Shown here piece by piece: positions 48,546-63,500 of a stretch of 64,000 nt of DNA. The DNA lies in the NCBI RefSeq assembly GCF_032362555.1, contig NC_083522.1, positions 5,186,001 to 5,250,000 of the forward strand, in the 5' to 3' direction. The notes under the pieces were generated by a model. That model was not told the DNA's origin. It did no database searches and worked only from the letters and a program-made list of their open reading frames with translations. A program made the translations under genes and the position numbers. Each line of letters begins with the position of its first letter. Within the stretch, counting starts at the first letter, position 1. The stretch is from Amyelois transitella (taxonomy: Eukaryota; Arthropoda; Insecta; Lepidoptera; Pyralidae).

Positions 48546-51500
48546 GTAAATATAATTTATGATCATGTAATTAATTATGATAGCTTTGTATATTCATCAA
48601 CGACATAAATGCTTTGTTTGTCAAAAGGACATAGGTTAATAACATGTCACGCATCGTCTACGATATCGTGGCAAAGCGTAAACAAATACACGAAAGGATA
48701 AAATTTCGTTGCTACAAATTATCAAAATTGTACTTGTAAAAAATCAAAAGGTTAATATTTTGAGTTACATAACAGACAGATTGCTTACAAAAAAAAAACT
48801 TTTATAGCAATAATATCAACATAAAATTTACCTCGCCATATGTGCTCACGCCAGTATTTTTTATTGACACTTTTATGATGGAATTCAAATTCCTTCATTC
48901 GATACTGAAATCTGCCGATTCGTCTCTTATAAATTTTATTATATCCTTTGAAGATTTTCGTTTCATATTACCTTAAGAAATTGTTTATTACACTCATAGG
49001 TACGTAGATACTGATTTCGCGATTATTTTAATATTACTGATTTTATTAAATTTCGTCTTGCATTACACTATTAGTCGCTCGGTTACCTCGGATCGTTGAA
49101 ACATTATTCTAAACGTCCGAGATAAAATATAGATACGTTCCGTGCGCATTTTGTATTGATGCTACTTACTTAAATTGGTTTAAAGAATCTAAGGCATACC
49201 CTTTATTCATATTGAGCTACAATTCGATGATGTTTGTAGGTCTGTAGTCCGACGAAAACAGTGGCTTTAAGATGGTTCCTATTAGTCTACAATGGTTAAT
49301 TGCTTCGTTGTGATCTCAATGACATGTGTGTCTGGTTTTGCAATCGTCTTTCCATAGAAGCAAATCCTTATGGAGTTTTAGTTAATAAATTGATAGATAT
49401 TTATTTATGGTAAGCCTTTTATATAATTATTTTGTTCATCTTTGTTGTTTAATTTAGTCTTTGTATTCTTGAATAAGAACAAATTTAACATTTGTCGAAG
49501 TTCAAAGATATTATAATCGTCGGACCAATTTACATAATATCAACCAAGTACCTACATATGCTTTACATTGTACCAACCATCGACAAGAATTATATTTTAC
49601 CAAAGTACGTACGAGTATTACAGATTATACAATAAAATGTAATGGAATCGAAAACACCATTTTATTGTTATCATAATATCAACATAACACCTACGTAATA
49701 AATAGAAATGCATAGGTATTTATTGTTAAGTTTAAATAAAACAGTTAAGTTAGAATAAAACATGTAGGGTTTTATCACCTATCACGAATATCGTACCTAC
49801 TTCAGAAAAAAATAACTGTTGTCACTTACTCCCATTAAGTGGTCGTGATGTACACCACATTAAAGAACCACGTTTTTTACATCAGAAAACTAAATTTTGA
49901 CTGCAGATCCACCTGCATAAAATAAACTAATATTCCGCTATTGCCGTGGAAATTTCAAGAAATTCTATCTTAGTACTCTCGAAAACGTGGCAAATTCAAA
50001 CTTCCAACGGAAAATAGTTTTGGCTGTACATAGCAATCATAAAACAGTCGATATCGCAAGGTTTTTATATTATTGTTCTGACAACAGGGAGTGAAAAATT
50101 GATTGATTGATCGATAATCAAACCACCTACCTCATGGAAAGTAATTAAGAATTATGACATCTGTATCTTTGTCTGTACGTGTCATATCGAAGTGATATTT
50201 TGTAACTTGATTTTCCATTCTGTCACGTTTTATAACAAATAGTTTAAGCAGATCAATAGTATGAATAGAGTAAACATTTTATTTGTAACTAGGCGTTGCC
50301 CGTGGTTCCACCCGCGTTTATATTGTCGTTTACACGGAAATTTCGGGAACCCCTAGACCATATAAGGAACTTACATGACAAATTTCAAGTCCTATTGCAT
50401 TGGGCTGTGCGTGCCTGTCAATTAGACTGAAGAAATGTAGATATAGATAATATAGATATTTTTATAATTAACTTTAATAAGACATTCAACAATAAATGAA
50501 CGAATCTCACCACTTTGAGCACAGCCATAACTTTAAGCAAGCAGGTCAAAGAAGTGAGTTTATTTTATGGCGTCGCTGCAGGCAGATAAAATTACAAGTA
50601 AAATTTATTACATTTTATTTTCATCAGTCCATAAGCTTAAAATCCAGTTTTAAAGACTTTAGCACTTACAAAGAATTTTGAAAAGATGGTAAGCTTATGT
50701 TTAAATAACGAGGTAATTTTGCATGCCTTCTTTGAAAAATATATGGTTTATTGGTTTTATTTTAAATTTAAATACGTTTATGAAATATAAATGCTTACTT
50801 AAGTTGATAATCACCATGGAGTGACTCTGCTCTCTTGTCACCAAGCGGGTCAAGTCTATAATAAAATACTTCAATATTCTGTGGATAGTCACAATGGGTT
50901 TTACATTACGTGGTCTAATGGCAAAAAACTATACGACTGACATAATATATAGACAAACTTTTAGAGTTTTACTAATCTTTACTCTAAGCTGTAAGAATTA
51001 AGTCTAGAAACGCACGCAAGTTTCCGTTCCTGCGGGATTTCAGAATATTCTGTCCAAGTGCATGTTCATGCAAGAGCCAGCAGATTGGGCGGTGTTGAAT
51101 ATGTCAGTCAGTAGTGTCAGCTTTTATACATATTTACTAGTAACTAACTCTCAAAAGGGGACTTAGGTACCTACATGTATAAAAACTATAATTTTTTGTT
51201 CTTAGTTTTTTTTGTCTAAACATAATAAATACCAAACACATATTTTTTATAGTTTTAGTGCCCTTTTATATGAATCGTAACTCAAAACAAACGTACATAT
51301 GTTTCATTGCACTACTTACTGTACGTATGTAGGTACTTTGACAACGTTAACACCGACGACGCTTCGGCCCATGTCTTGACATTTCATTGAGTTTAGATGT
51401 ATTTCTCCAAATTTCAAATTCCAAATTAGAATTAATTTATTTTTGTATGAAAATAATATCTAAGAAATTGAAGAACAAAAGTTGTTCCTTTTGATGTACC

Positions 51501-54500
51501 CAAGTCGCCTTTAGAAGGTTTTGCGTTAAATACTAATAACCCCGTACATAGATATCAGATATAAGTTATTTCAATTGCCACATTTTTCAGACTTGACCCC
51601 AAGTTCAGGCACAGGTTCACCGCGAGTCCGCAACGGAATACGACATTCAAATTAAATTTTGCAGTTGCTTACTTTTTAAAATTTTACTGTTAGTATAATT
51701 TTGGAGGAAAATAAAGACAATTGTTTACAATACTACGACATATTTTGCCCATATTATGCATGAAAAGTTCCTCTTGTAAATAGTAAAAATGCTATACTCG
51801 TAAGTAGCGCGGGGCGAACTGCTGTTATTTTGAAATAATTTAAGTAAGGTCACATCGATTTACGTACCTTAACCAAATAAAAAGCAGATACAGAAAAATG
51901 ATGTTGCGAAGTCAACGCTCACCTTTCGGTCAATGCCTAGTAGGTACTATACCAGCCATTATTCTATCGTCAGGTACCAAATATGCGCCTGAATCATTTT
52001 CCTCAAATGTAGAAACGAGTATTTTGCATCAAATTGCACACTACAAACCGAAAATAACGTTGCAAATCATGATGAGTTTATTTATTCACTAGGGTTACTA
52101 TCTGCCATTAAGCCATACCGCTGAACGCGGCCTTTCAGTCTTTTCAAAACTGTTGGTTCTGTCTAGCCCGCGATATCTGTATGGACGTGATTAAATGTAC
52201 TTATGTATGTTACTATCTGCAAAAATCAGCGTAGTGATTATTTTATTCAACGAAATTAAATATGTACGGGAAAAAAACAAGACTATGAAACGATGCGGAA
52301 CAAATTTAATTTTCAGAAGCACCGGCGAAATTGTACTTATATTATTGTCAAAGTTTATTGTAAATGAATGATTTCCCTTTGTAATTTTCATATAAAACAT
52401 TGCTTTTCTTAAACTTTTCCTACTTAGAAGAGCAACAGACATACCTATTTTTAATACAAACTACCTACGTACCATTTACATATATTATAATCACGTCTTT
52501 ACTCCTTACGGGTAGATCAAACCAACCCTCTTGAAAAGACTGAACAGCCGTCTTCAGCTGTAGTCTTAATGATGTTACCGAGATTTAAAAAGACAAGAAG
52601 AATCTAAAACTTGTTAACCCTTCCCTTGATTGACTTTACTGCCAAAACGTAGCGGCTATTGCCAGAGGAAGTCCATTCCATGTAAATGGCCTTAAGTTAC
52701 ATGTAAAAATGAATCAAGCTCAGTCTGAAAAATATTTAAAACGAGATCAACAATGACAATAGTTCTGTCTCTGACATCCCCCTGTTACGCTTGCAGTTGG
52801 GTCATGTCACGGTTCAAGTTATAACATCTGCGAGTTTCCTGCATACAGTTTTAATGGTGATTTAATTAAAAGTCCAACAGCAGTCAGCATTACGAATAGA
52901 AAATTTGCGAAAATATTTGAATATTGTCAATATGACCAAACACAGCGTGTGTGAAGTTTATGTACATATTTTAACTTCCCTCCCTCTCCAACTTTGAGGT
53001 TGAGGGTAAAAAAAGGAAAGATAAGGCATATCTCCTATCAATGTTTGTGAATCGATCCCCTGGAGTTAGACACTTGCCAAGATCTGCATCATTTTAATTA
53101 TTTAGTTAGTTAAAAAAGTATTATTATTCTTTATTCAAAAGTTTATAAAAAGTAAGCATTAAATTTATAGTGAATTAATCCGACGTTCGATAAAACTTAA
53201 TGAAATTGTATTTCACTAAATGTTTACATTTACACACTTTCGTTTCACTTTATTCATAAACTCGACTCAGTTTCTATAAATCTAGTTACCTTAAATTAAG
53301 ATTAAGTTAACCTTCACATTTATATCTTCTATTTTGTTTTACTTTTCTTTTGATTGATTTAATAAATAATTACAAGTTTTTCACGCATAACATGTGAAAC
53401 GGGATCTTTCTTCAAACCTTCAAATAAAATCTTTTTTCGCGAAGATTTCAAAAGGCGAAAAGATTTGGATCTTTTTTAGCTAGAAAACCGTCACTATTTA
53501 TGAATCTAAACCAGCAAAATGAGGCCTTTGAATCTTGTGTTTATTGGCTAAGACTATAATATGTAAGGAATAAATAATTACATATATTATACACATTTAT
53601 TTATAATTATTTATATATATATAAATTTTCAAAATAATACCTACCATCAAAAGGATATTACGTATTTACCTACAGACATAGGTACTGATTTCAAAATACG
53701 AACAGTTCTTTTTTTCTATAAAATTTGGAGCACTTAGACGGGTACTACCTTTCATTAGTGTTATATTTCAATTGTTTATTTCAAACTTTAACTTGTATGA
53801 TTTCGTATTAGGTATTTTCAATATCTGAACAGAGTTAAGGTCAACTTTGAAATCGATCTGAGTATATATTTTCTTAAGTACTCGTACTCTCGTATATTTT
53901 TTTAAAGAATTGCTAGTGTTTTTTGTTTTTATGTAAGTACAGTCAAAAGTTAGTACGGCGATAATTAAAACCGTGTAATGTTTTAAAATTACATTACAAA
54001 TCACCCATTTTATAGGTATAATGACATTAATTAGCGCAATAAATAAAACAATTTAAACATATAAAGGAATATTTAGGCAATCTCGAGCCGTAAAGCAAAC
54101 AGCTAGAAATGCAACAGGGAATATTGATGTGTAATAAATCGCATTACATATTTTTAGGACATAGTAAATCATGAACACGCTTAACTTTATAAAATATAAA
54201 ACCAACAAAATATACACAACGCTACGCCCATCCAGCGAGACCGCTCGCTGCCCGCATCCAGCGCGATGGCTGTCGGTACAGCCGCGCTGTCGGGTATCGT
54301 TTGAATTTTCGCCGCACGCGTATTTTCCCACATTGTTTTTTTTTTTCTTTATAATTAGGTAAAATTTAAACCCCCTACTTTTTCGTATAATTTGGAACGA
54401 GAAGCAGATACTGAGTAGTCCCACTCAATATGGAACGCGATTTACCAGACACCCTGTATAGATGTTATGATAGGGAAAAGATAAAGAGAGAGGCAGAATA

Positions 54501-57500
54501 CGTTTGCTGAGAGCCGACTGTTTATTTGGTTAGTTATTTATTAGGCATGAAATTGGCTAACAAAGTCAACTTAAACATATATTTTATGATTTGACTATGT
54601 ACCTACCTATATATCAAATGCAAACTCTTTTTTTTATATGATGATTAAAAATATCCGGTCAAAGCGTCCACGGCGAAAGTAGAGGCTTTTACGCATAATG
54701 TTTGCAGATCAGCCCGGTGGCGATTCACTAATACCTGTTTCATTTGGGATTAAGGTGAGGCGCAGATGACGTACTGGTTTACACGGTACAAGTTCAAATT
54801 CACCGAGGTGGACTACAGCCTATTCCTCACATACTCCGTACTCGTTGGAAGTGTTGGTAAGTTGATTTTATTTTTCTTTTTTCTGGGTATTGTTTTGGAT
54901 TTTGCTCGGCCTGTGAATCGCGTGATTGAATGACTTTTTCTGTACCTTCCCTCCCTGTGTAGGCTACGAGCCTCCGTCTCCGCTTTACCTAATTCTGGTT
55001 ACACCCTTGAATTCTTGCATATTTGCAAAGTAGCTTGCTTACATGGGTGATTTTATTAATTATAATATTTTTTTGATGTAGAGGTATATTCAGAGAAAAA
55101 TGTCGTTCCGGAATAAAATCTGATTTCAGTAAATTAAAAAGCTAACTGTAATCAATTATTTCCTAAGAGACAAATCATCTCCTTGCATGCTTCATACTCA
55201 CTGGAAATAACACGCACGACGTCTTGTCATAAATTAACACGCATTTGTGAACTTGTACATGTAAGCGCATGTAAGTTCTGAGTAAATAAACAGAGCATGA
55301 TTTTACGCACATAAAAATATTTATGGACTTTTTGTGCAAAATCAAATAGGTAGGTAGGTCCGAACTTATTTTAGCAATGAAGATTGATGAGAGAAAAAGA
55401 TGTCGCAACAAAAATATGAATAACTTATCATTAAGATTATATGTTATTCCTAAAAAAATTACATATCAAAAAATTATTGATAAAAATATAAGTATATTTT
55501 CCCGTCAACTGAAACATCCTACTCAAGCATATTTGCATTACATTTGGGTTGCCATAAGGAATTCATTATAATGAATAAAAAAAAACTGATAATGACTTTG
55601 GAAATCAATTTCATTGCATCTTTATTGTACAGTATACCTACATAATACAGACGACGTAATTAAGTAAAGGTATATAGGACTGTGTTGACTGATTGCATAA
55701 AATAATATTTTACGTATTTGTCACCATTGCCTACATAAAAAGTTAATTATTCTTCTTCCTAATAGCGATAGTCTCGGTTACATCCTGATATCTCTGAACA
55801 GGAGCCAGGGTGTGCTTTTGACCACGCACCTGGATTTGGTAAATCAGGTTTTCACACGAAGCGATTCCCATAATTTTCTTGTACAGTCAGTACCCTCCAA
55901 GCTCATCTATCGTAAGAGTGAAGGAGTCATTGGCACTGTCACGGTAATCACTTTACCGCAATAAATTTAGCGATAAAAACTTCCGAAATAGGTAGATGAT
56001 GCAACTATGCAACGGTAATTGTGATGCACTGTTACAAATTTTATCAGTCATATTACAAAATTACGGACACCAAAGAGAGTTTTTATTTCTATTCCATTTA
56101 ATTTCCAATCTGTTTTAATTGTTTATATTCCGACAAGTAAATCTCAGAAGATTTGACAAAATAAATACATATATTTTTATTTCTTTATTTTGTTAAAATT
56201 GAATGTGACTTTGTAATATATTCAATCAACGACTTGCCAACTAAGTTTCCATATACGTATTTACATTATGATATTCTTTTATTATTAGTCTGAAAAGATC
56301 TTAGTCATTATACTGCATTAGCGCACCGCATCGTCAAAAAAACCGGAAATTATTTGTTGACATATGAAAATGAAATCACTGAAGCTAATAAAGATAATGG
56401 CGATAGTTTAGAGAATACTTTTGATATTTACAAAAACAAGTGTCATGTTTATTTAGTACCAATAAAACTATTGTGAATGTACGCGACTATAGATTTATTT
56501 GATGGAAACATACAGAGTAACATAAAAACAATAAAATGGCTTAACTTGTGTACAATTAATGTAATCATTTTATTACTTGTAATTGTTATACAAATTTAAA
56601 GAGTGCAGATTATCTTAGAATAAAGTACTTTATAATTTTAATTAGTATCGTAGGAAAATTTTTGTTTATTATGAACTTACGTAGTTATTACGTGTGCACA
56701 TAATACCTATAAACATAGTAAAACTACCGACTTGGTGATAAATAAGATATCAAATATTATAGTCAGTATATATTATAATATTATATTATTATCTACCAGG
56801 TAAACTAATTTCAAAAATTATTCCACCTTTAAAAATTTACTTCATCAATATTATTTTACCGATATTTTTCTCATGAAATTTAAAGCCCCGAGTGAGATTT
56901 CTTTATCGAAGGTTAAAGTTTATAAATAAAATAAGTAAAAAAATTAGTTACAAAGTAAAAAAAAATAAGACATCATACGCCCATTGACTTCATTGGTTTT
57001 GTAAATATTTGACATAATTAGAAAATTTTAATCAAAATACATATATGTATTTCGGCCTTGTTTGTTTTACAAACAGAAAAAAGAAGCAAATCAAAAATCA
57101 CCAGAAAATGTCCTTCACCATAATGGTAGAGGTCTAAGCTCTTGAACTTTTTTACAGAATTTGAAAATTGACGCCACAAATTTGTGTTTGAAATGAGTAA
57201 ACAATCACTTCCTCTCTCTTTCATATTTATATTTAACTAGTTTATTTAATGTAAATTTTTTTATCAGTGTATTTATGTAATTTATGATTCTTTGATCTCA
57301 TTCCCACATTTCGTAAATATTTAAGCACTTGTTGCTTGTTGCCACTCATATAATTTCTTCTCTCATCAATGTGCTGAAAGATTTATTCTTTGGAAAAGCT
57401 GCACTTATGTGGTTCCTGGTGCTTAAGACCAGGTCTACATCTCTTTTCCATAAATATCGTTAAAGGCGTATATGGACAAATCCATCTAGTTCAGTATGTA

Positions 57501-60500
57501 AAAGTACATAGGTACCATGATCAATAGGCACACTTAAAGTTCTCACCAGAAAGGTGAGCATATACATTTTACTTGTACCAACATAATATCATTTCATCAT
57601 CTGCTATCTACCTAATCGTCTAAATCTACCTGTTCATTGGCCAAAGTCTAAAAATACATAAGTTTCATTCCAATTTCGCGAATTTATCCGAATTTTGTTG
57701 TATCCAGGTTCGTTCGTAACAATATATTTGTTCAGCAAGCGCTGGGAGATTGAAGACAGCATTATCGGAGTGGTCGCGTGCCTGAGCAGGATAGCTGCTA
57801 GCGTGGTCTACGCCCTGGCTCCTTCCCGCACTATATACTTCTTGGGCCCTGTACTGGATATGTTCAGTTCTGCTGGAGCTACCTCTTTGAGGTCGATTGC
57901 TACGAAGCTGGTGAACGATGATGAAATTGGTAAGTAAAATTCTGCTTTAAATCCGATATACCTATAGCTTTCTCTGAAATGGTATGCAGTCGGTATCTAT
58001 CAAATTTATACATGCAAAAATGTGGATAGGCATTATGCATACTATATTTATGTTTGGACCTTGAAAACTGAAACACGTCGCATCTAAAAGTTCACTGATA
58101 ACAACAACTGACAGTTTGACTAACTACTGTTTGTTTATTTTTGCTATCTTGTTATCAGGGCATCACTATGTCGACGTCAGGCATTCTATTCTGTTTAGTG
58201 GTATGTTTTCGACATACTTGATCCTTATTTTCCTTTAATTCTTGTTTAATTTCTTACAAAAAACTTGTGTGCATCAGAATGGCGGGATTTTTCTGGCATA
58301 CATTTATAAAAGTTATGATCGTTCGCCCGCAGTTTCTCTGTCTGAAATAAAATGTAGCCTATGTATTATTCTGTTGTTTATGCTTAGTAAGTATATTGCT
58401 GTTAAGTTTCTTCTAAATCCTTTTATTAGATTTTGCGTAAAAGAGTAACGAACATAATAAAACTTCCGTATTTAGTATTAATATAGTAACATTAGTATGA
58501 TTTACCGTTATGTTTATTATTATAAATATTCCATTCATATTCAAAAGGTATTTATTCCTTTTGTTCACTTTTTCTGAATATCTGCGTTATCTTAGGGACT
58601 TTACTTGCAAATACACATCATACAATTTAAAGGTCTCAAATTTAGTTTTCGTTGACAGCCAACATCAAATTTACTTGTATTTCTTTGTTCTATTGCGTAT
58701 ATATATTTTCAACATATCATAAATGTAACAATATGTAGGTAAGTAGTTTCTTATCTTTATTGCTTGCTAAGTTCAATATTTCGATGAACCTTTCAAAATG
58801 TTTCTGTAATACTAGGTATATTGATTTCACTTGATATCTAATAATTGTTAAAAAAAATAACCAAAATTATGTTAAAAAAAACATCGAATTGAATTTATAT
58901 AATGGTACTTAGGTAAATAGAAGAATAGAAGATAACCCGATATTTTTTTAATATCCGTCTAAGCACGTCGTCTTAAAATAACCTTACATTTAATTTTGAA
59001 TTTTATAAATAGGTACCATTAAATGGAAAATTTCTACTTTTACTAGTGGAAAGTTTTATTTGCCTTGCATGTATTTTTGCATAATAAACCATGAAAGAAT
59101 TATTATGATTCATGATTTTTCATGCGGCTCATTATAGACTAATCATATAGTTAGGCAATAAAAAATTAAACGCATTTAGTTCTGGTGTTTTTGAATTTCT
59201 TAGATAACAATTGCCCAAATATTATTATATTTTCAAACCCTAAATATTACGTAGTAATTCCTTAATGTAAATAAGTTTACATTTCACAATTATTTAAAGA
59301 AATATTATGACTAATTTTGAAAAAAAAATCCTTACGGAGAGCATAGGATCCTTATGCAAAAGGTTTATCCTAAGTCTTTACTGCATATATTTTAAACACA
59401 ATTAAAAAAAACTTTGTGCATGTTTAAATAGATACAGTCACGGGTACCTACACATTATTTTCAAAATAAAATAATTCTTATCATACTCACTTTGTCAAAA
59501 TATCTATGATCACATCATAGTTCCTAATAAGTTTATTGTGTTATGTTATTAACTAATTTATATTGTTTTAATACTTTGTCGTCATCCCTATTGTATTGTC
59601 ACCAGAATCCAAAGCGTACTTATACCAAATTTCATTTCAATCGGTAAAATTTAGATTACTAAATTTGGCCTTCGAACAAAGGGTAAGTAAAATTAAAACG
59701 TTTAATAAAAAAATAAATTGTTTCAGGTAAAACAAGCTCTCTAATAAGCATATCGGAAGCCTTGGTTCCCGTGATCTACTCTCCCGTGTACAGCAAAGTT
59801 TACCTCAGCACCCTGTCCACCTTCGCTGGCGCCTTCTACCTGATCAGCGCGGCCTTGGCTGTTCCTGCCATAGTTATATTAGTGTAAGTAAAAATTAACA
59901 TTATTTAGCATCCTGTAAGTAGCGACGAAAAATATGTATAGTGTGTGACATTAAATAAAAACAAAGTGAGTCAGCTGTTTGTCTGCCCGCGCAGATTGTA
60001 AAAGTCATCAAAAGAAGCATTTTAAACATAACATTTTCTATCGGCTAACCCGTGTCTATCTATACAGTCATCTTCATCATCAAAGATTATTAAGTCATCC
60101 AGCTGAATATGTAAGTAATAAGAACCTTTGAGGCTTTTAAGACCATTTACTCTGTCAACCTACTCTGTAAGCGATTACGACATGATATTTGTAAGGCATA
60201 TGATGGAATTCTTTGAGAGACTATTATTAACTGGCACTATCTCTGATATATATAAATATACGTAAGAACTCATGACGGCTTTAGTTAGAGCCGTGAGTGT
60301 AAGTACTGGGAAAACATAGTAAATAAAAATATATATAATAACTACTCAATATCCCAACTAATATAATAAATTCGAAAGAAAGTTTATTTATTGGTTTATT
60401 ACCTGGACGATGCACAGGATATCTACTGAATTAATCTTCTTGAAATATGACTTACATAAGTATCTATATAATTAAGTCTGGAGGAGGGCACAGGGTACTT

Positions 60501-63500
60501 TTACATCCCGATAAAAACTATTAGTTCCCGTGGGATTTGCAAGAAACCTGTATTTTTGTAGGTGTCGCTATGTTCGTCGCTTTTTGAAGGTGGCGTTAAA
60601 TTCGATTCTTTTTTTAGTCATGCATGTATTTCGTCGCTTTTTAGTTAAATTACGTTAAATATAAATTCGTCACATTTTGTAGATTGCGCTTAATCTACGC
60701 GGGCGTTGCTGACGGTAAAAGCTAGTATAATCATATTCCAAAATAATATGCCATACACAACAAAACTAAAAAAAAAACATGGCCGTGAACGCGACTAATA
60801 TCTTCAAACGAGAAACGAATCAAGCGCCGAGTGCATATTTCCACGTTGCAAAAGTATTTATTTCGCCATCTATGCAAAAAGCGGCCTTGTTCAGAAAGCC
60901 CTTACGGTTGTTTTGTCATCAGAGCAATGATCGATTTCTAATGGCTAGACCTTGAACTGTTTATTTTCTATTTCTGTAAAATGTAGCTAAGATTGTTATT
61001 ATTACTCACTCAGCCCTACGATGGAATTAAGTCCTTTTTTTTAGAAAATTACAAGCACGTAATCATTGGCAATTTGAACCTTGAGTATTGAAAGCGTTAT
61101 GGTTGAATGTTGCTGGAAAAAAATTATAATACTTACATCTTACAAATACAATCAAGGGTATATACCTATATAGGTATATTTATGGGAGAAATTTTCAAGT
61201 GGCCTAGACTAACTTCAAGACGCTCTTTACCTCCTTATGTGTGTATGTGTACGTATGTTTATTCTACGTTTTCTGGTCCGGAAAGGACTTTTAATAAAGT
61301 ATCTACCTATACATTCAAACATATAATCACGTCTATATGCCTTGCGAGGTAGACAGAGCCAACAGTCTTGAAAATACTGAAAGCCACGTTCAGTTGTATA
61401 CGTTCACTGTGTGAAATTAATAGACCATAAGTACCTACTAAAAGGGAAAGGTCGGGGTGGGAAGACCTAGACGAACATATCTTGATCAAATTAAGGACGT
61501 CCTGGTGAAGGGTCAGGTCAAAAGTGCCCGAAACCGCCGAGCTTGCATGAAGAGAGTTATGAATGTGGATAAAGCAAAGGAAGTATGCAGGGATCGTGGC
61601 AAGTGGAAAGAGGTAGTCTCTGCCTACCCCTCCGGGAAAGAGGCGTGAGTTTATGTATGTATGTATGTATGTACCTACTAAAACTTATAAGCCTTGCACC
61701 TTTCAAATAAGTTACATATAGGTATTGGTAAACACAGTGAGTAAAAATATCTGCAGTCAATAAACAATTTTTAATTTTCATTACATTTTCATCTATTGGG
61801 CGAAAGAAGAGAAGAAAAACATTTAAGTAGATTCACAAAATATAAAATAATGCAATCGCTTCCAGGCAACCTCGTGAACTTAGAAAAATAAAATGGTCGC
61901 GCAAGCCAAATGCCAGACATGCAAAGATCATTTTTCGAATATAGAACCCATTATGTATGAAAACGAGAAAAAATATACAAAGTATGTACTGGCTAAGAAG
62001 CGCCAGTATTTTTTTGGGATTAATAAAACAAATGAATGCAGGTATCCTAAATAATTGCAATCGATTCCGGTTCGACAAGAATGTTCATCATCATGACCGC
62101 TTTTGAGAATTTAAAAATAAAGTCCAGCAACATGGGAAAGGTCAACAGCCGTAAAAAAACCACAAAAGACACCAGAGATATTAAAACACGTTGGTTACTT
62201 AATTCTTTATTTTTTTTTTATAATACTAACAACCCACCCGGCTTCGGACGGGTAGCCGGGTAGGTAGGTAGGATTATAGACCTTCCTCAGAAAACCCTCT
62301 TTCCAACATTTAAGAAAGGGGCAAAATCCGTCCGCTTCTTTCCGAGATTAGCGCATACATACAGAGAAAATAGAGGAAGTTTACTTTATAACACACATTT
62401 TCATGTCTTTATCCTTAACGGGATAGTCAGAGCAGTCGTGACAAAAGTCTAATGCTACGTTTCGCTGGATGACCTTATTGCGATTCTGAGTTCTAGTGAC
62501 AGAACTAGCCCATCTCTTTAGAGAAGAATTTTAAGTTTATATGGCTTTTTATTGACTGATTTTACAATGTCCGAGGTAACAGAAGACATTGTTGTTGAAA
62601 TATTTCCGAAGTCGCAATCCATTTCCACATAATAGTTGTATAATAACTGTTGATAATTAATTTATGAAAAAAATATAAGTATATTAATACCTTTTCGATT
62701 ATTTGCAATTTATGAAGCAAAGCCCTTACTGTAACCAACTTAACCACTTACTGTCCTTTTTTCAGAATAAAATTCCTTTTTTAGATGAATCTTACACGCG
62801 CTTTGAGGTTATTGATAACAAAGGTACTTCGTATGATACTAACTAATTGGTTTTGATGATAAAACGAACGGACAAAGTTGCAATTTATCTAGAACTGAGT
62901 AACTTTACAGTGTTAGATCGGCACAAGATCCTAGGTCAAATATTACATAATATGTATGTATAATAATACAATAAAATGTAATTTAATATGCAATACGTAG
63001 ATTAAATGCAGACGCAACAAAAATATTTATAAAGTTACATAAATCCGAGAGATAGGAAATTTACTAGTAATTACATTAGTGTAACTTTTGCATTAAACAA
63101 AAATTTCCGCTCGGCATTTTCAGAAAATCATTGCCTTTGCTTGATCTCGGATATTCACACAAAATTACATCAAAGCCATACCCTGCAAGGGATATAGACG
63201 GGACCATATGTTGTATGTATGTATGTTACATCAAAATCGGCATATGACAGACAGACATATTTTCGTACTTAGGATATACCTAATAATATTGATTTGATGA
63301 AAAGTACGTAGAAATATTTAAAGGTAAGTATAATTAAATAAATAACAACGCATGGGGTGGTGAATATGAAAAACAATGGTTTTGGATTGCGGTTTACGGA
63401 ACTGACATAAATAGGTCATCTAACTGATATGCGCCCATTGTTGTCCTTCCGCATTTGTTTAAAGTATGTATAGAATCGATTGTTGCATTTTCATGTATGT

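Larger units (their letters stand above)
48546..54754 (+). other. Intron 1 of transporter D (6209 bp)
   Basis: It contains a Helitron end, two SINE fragments and a GC-rich possible transposon (listed separately). The stretches 48.6-50.2 kb and 52.7-54.2 kb are AT-rich and show nothing I recognise. No alternative first exon with a transporter-like frame was found. Confidence 0.75.

Noticed and set aside
54766..54856. Exon 2 of D starting after the CAG at 54763-54765
   Set aside because: It would leave 91 nt and shift the frame, giving no resemblance to the TM7-TM8 loop of the other three genes; the start at 54755 gives 102 nt and the conserved loop.
61457..61648. A 63-codon gene inside intron 4 of D
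   Set aside because: It is the C-terminal end of the RTE-like reverse transcriptase, carried by a truncated insertion with its own target duplication.
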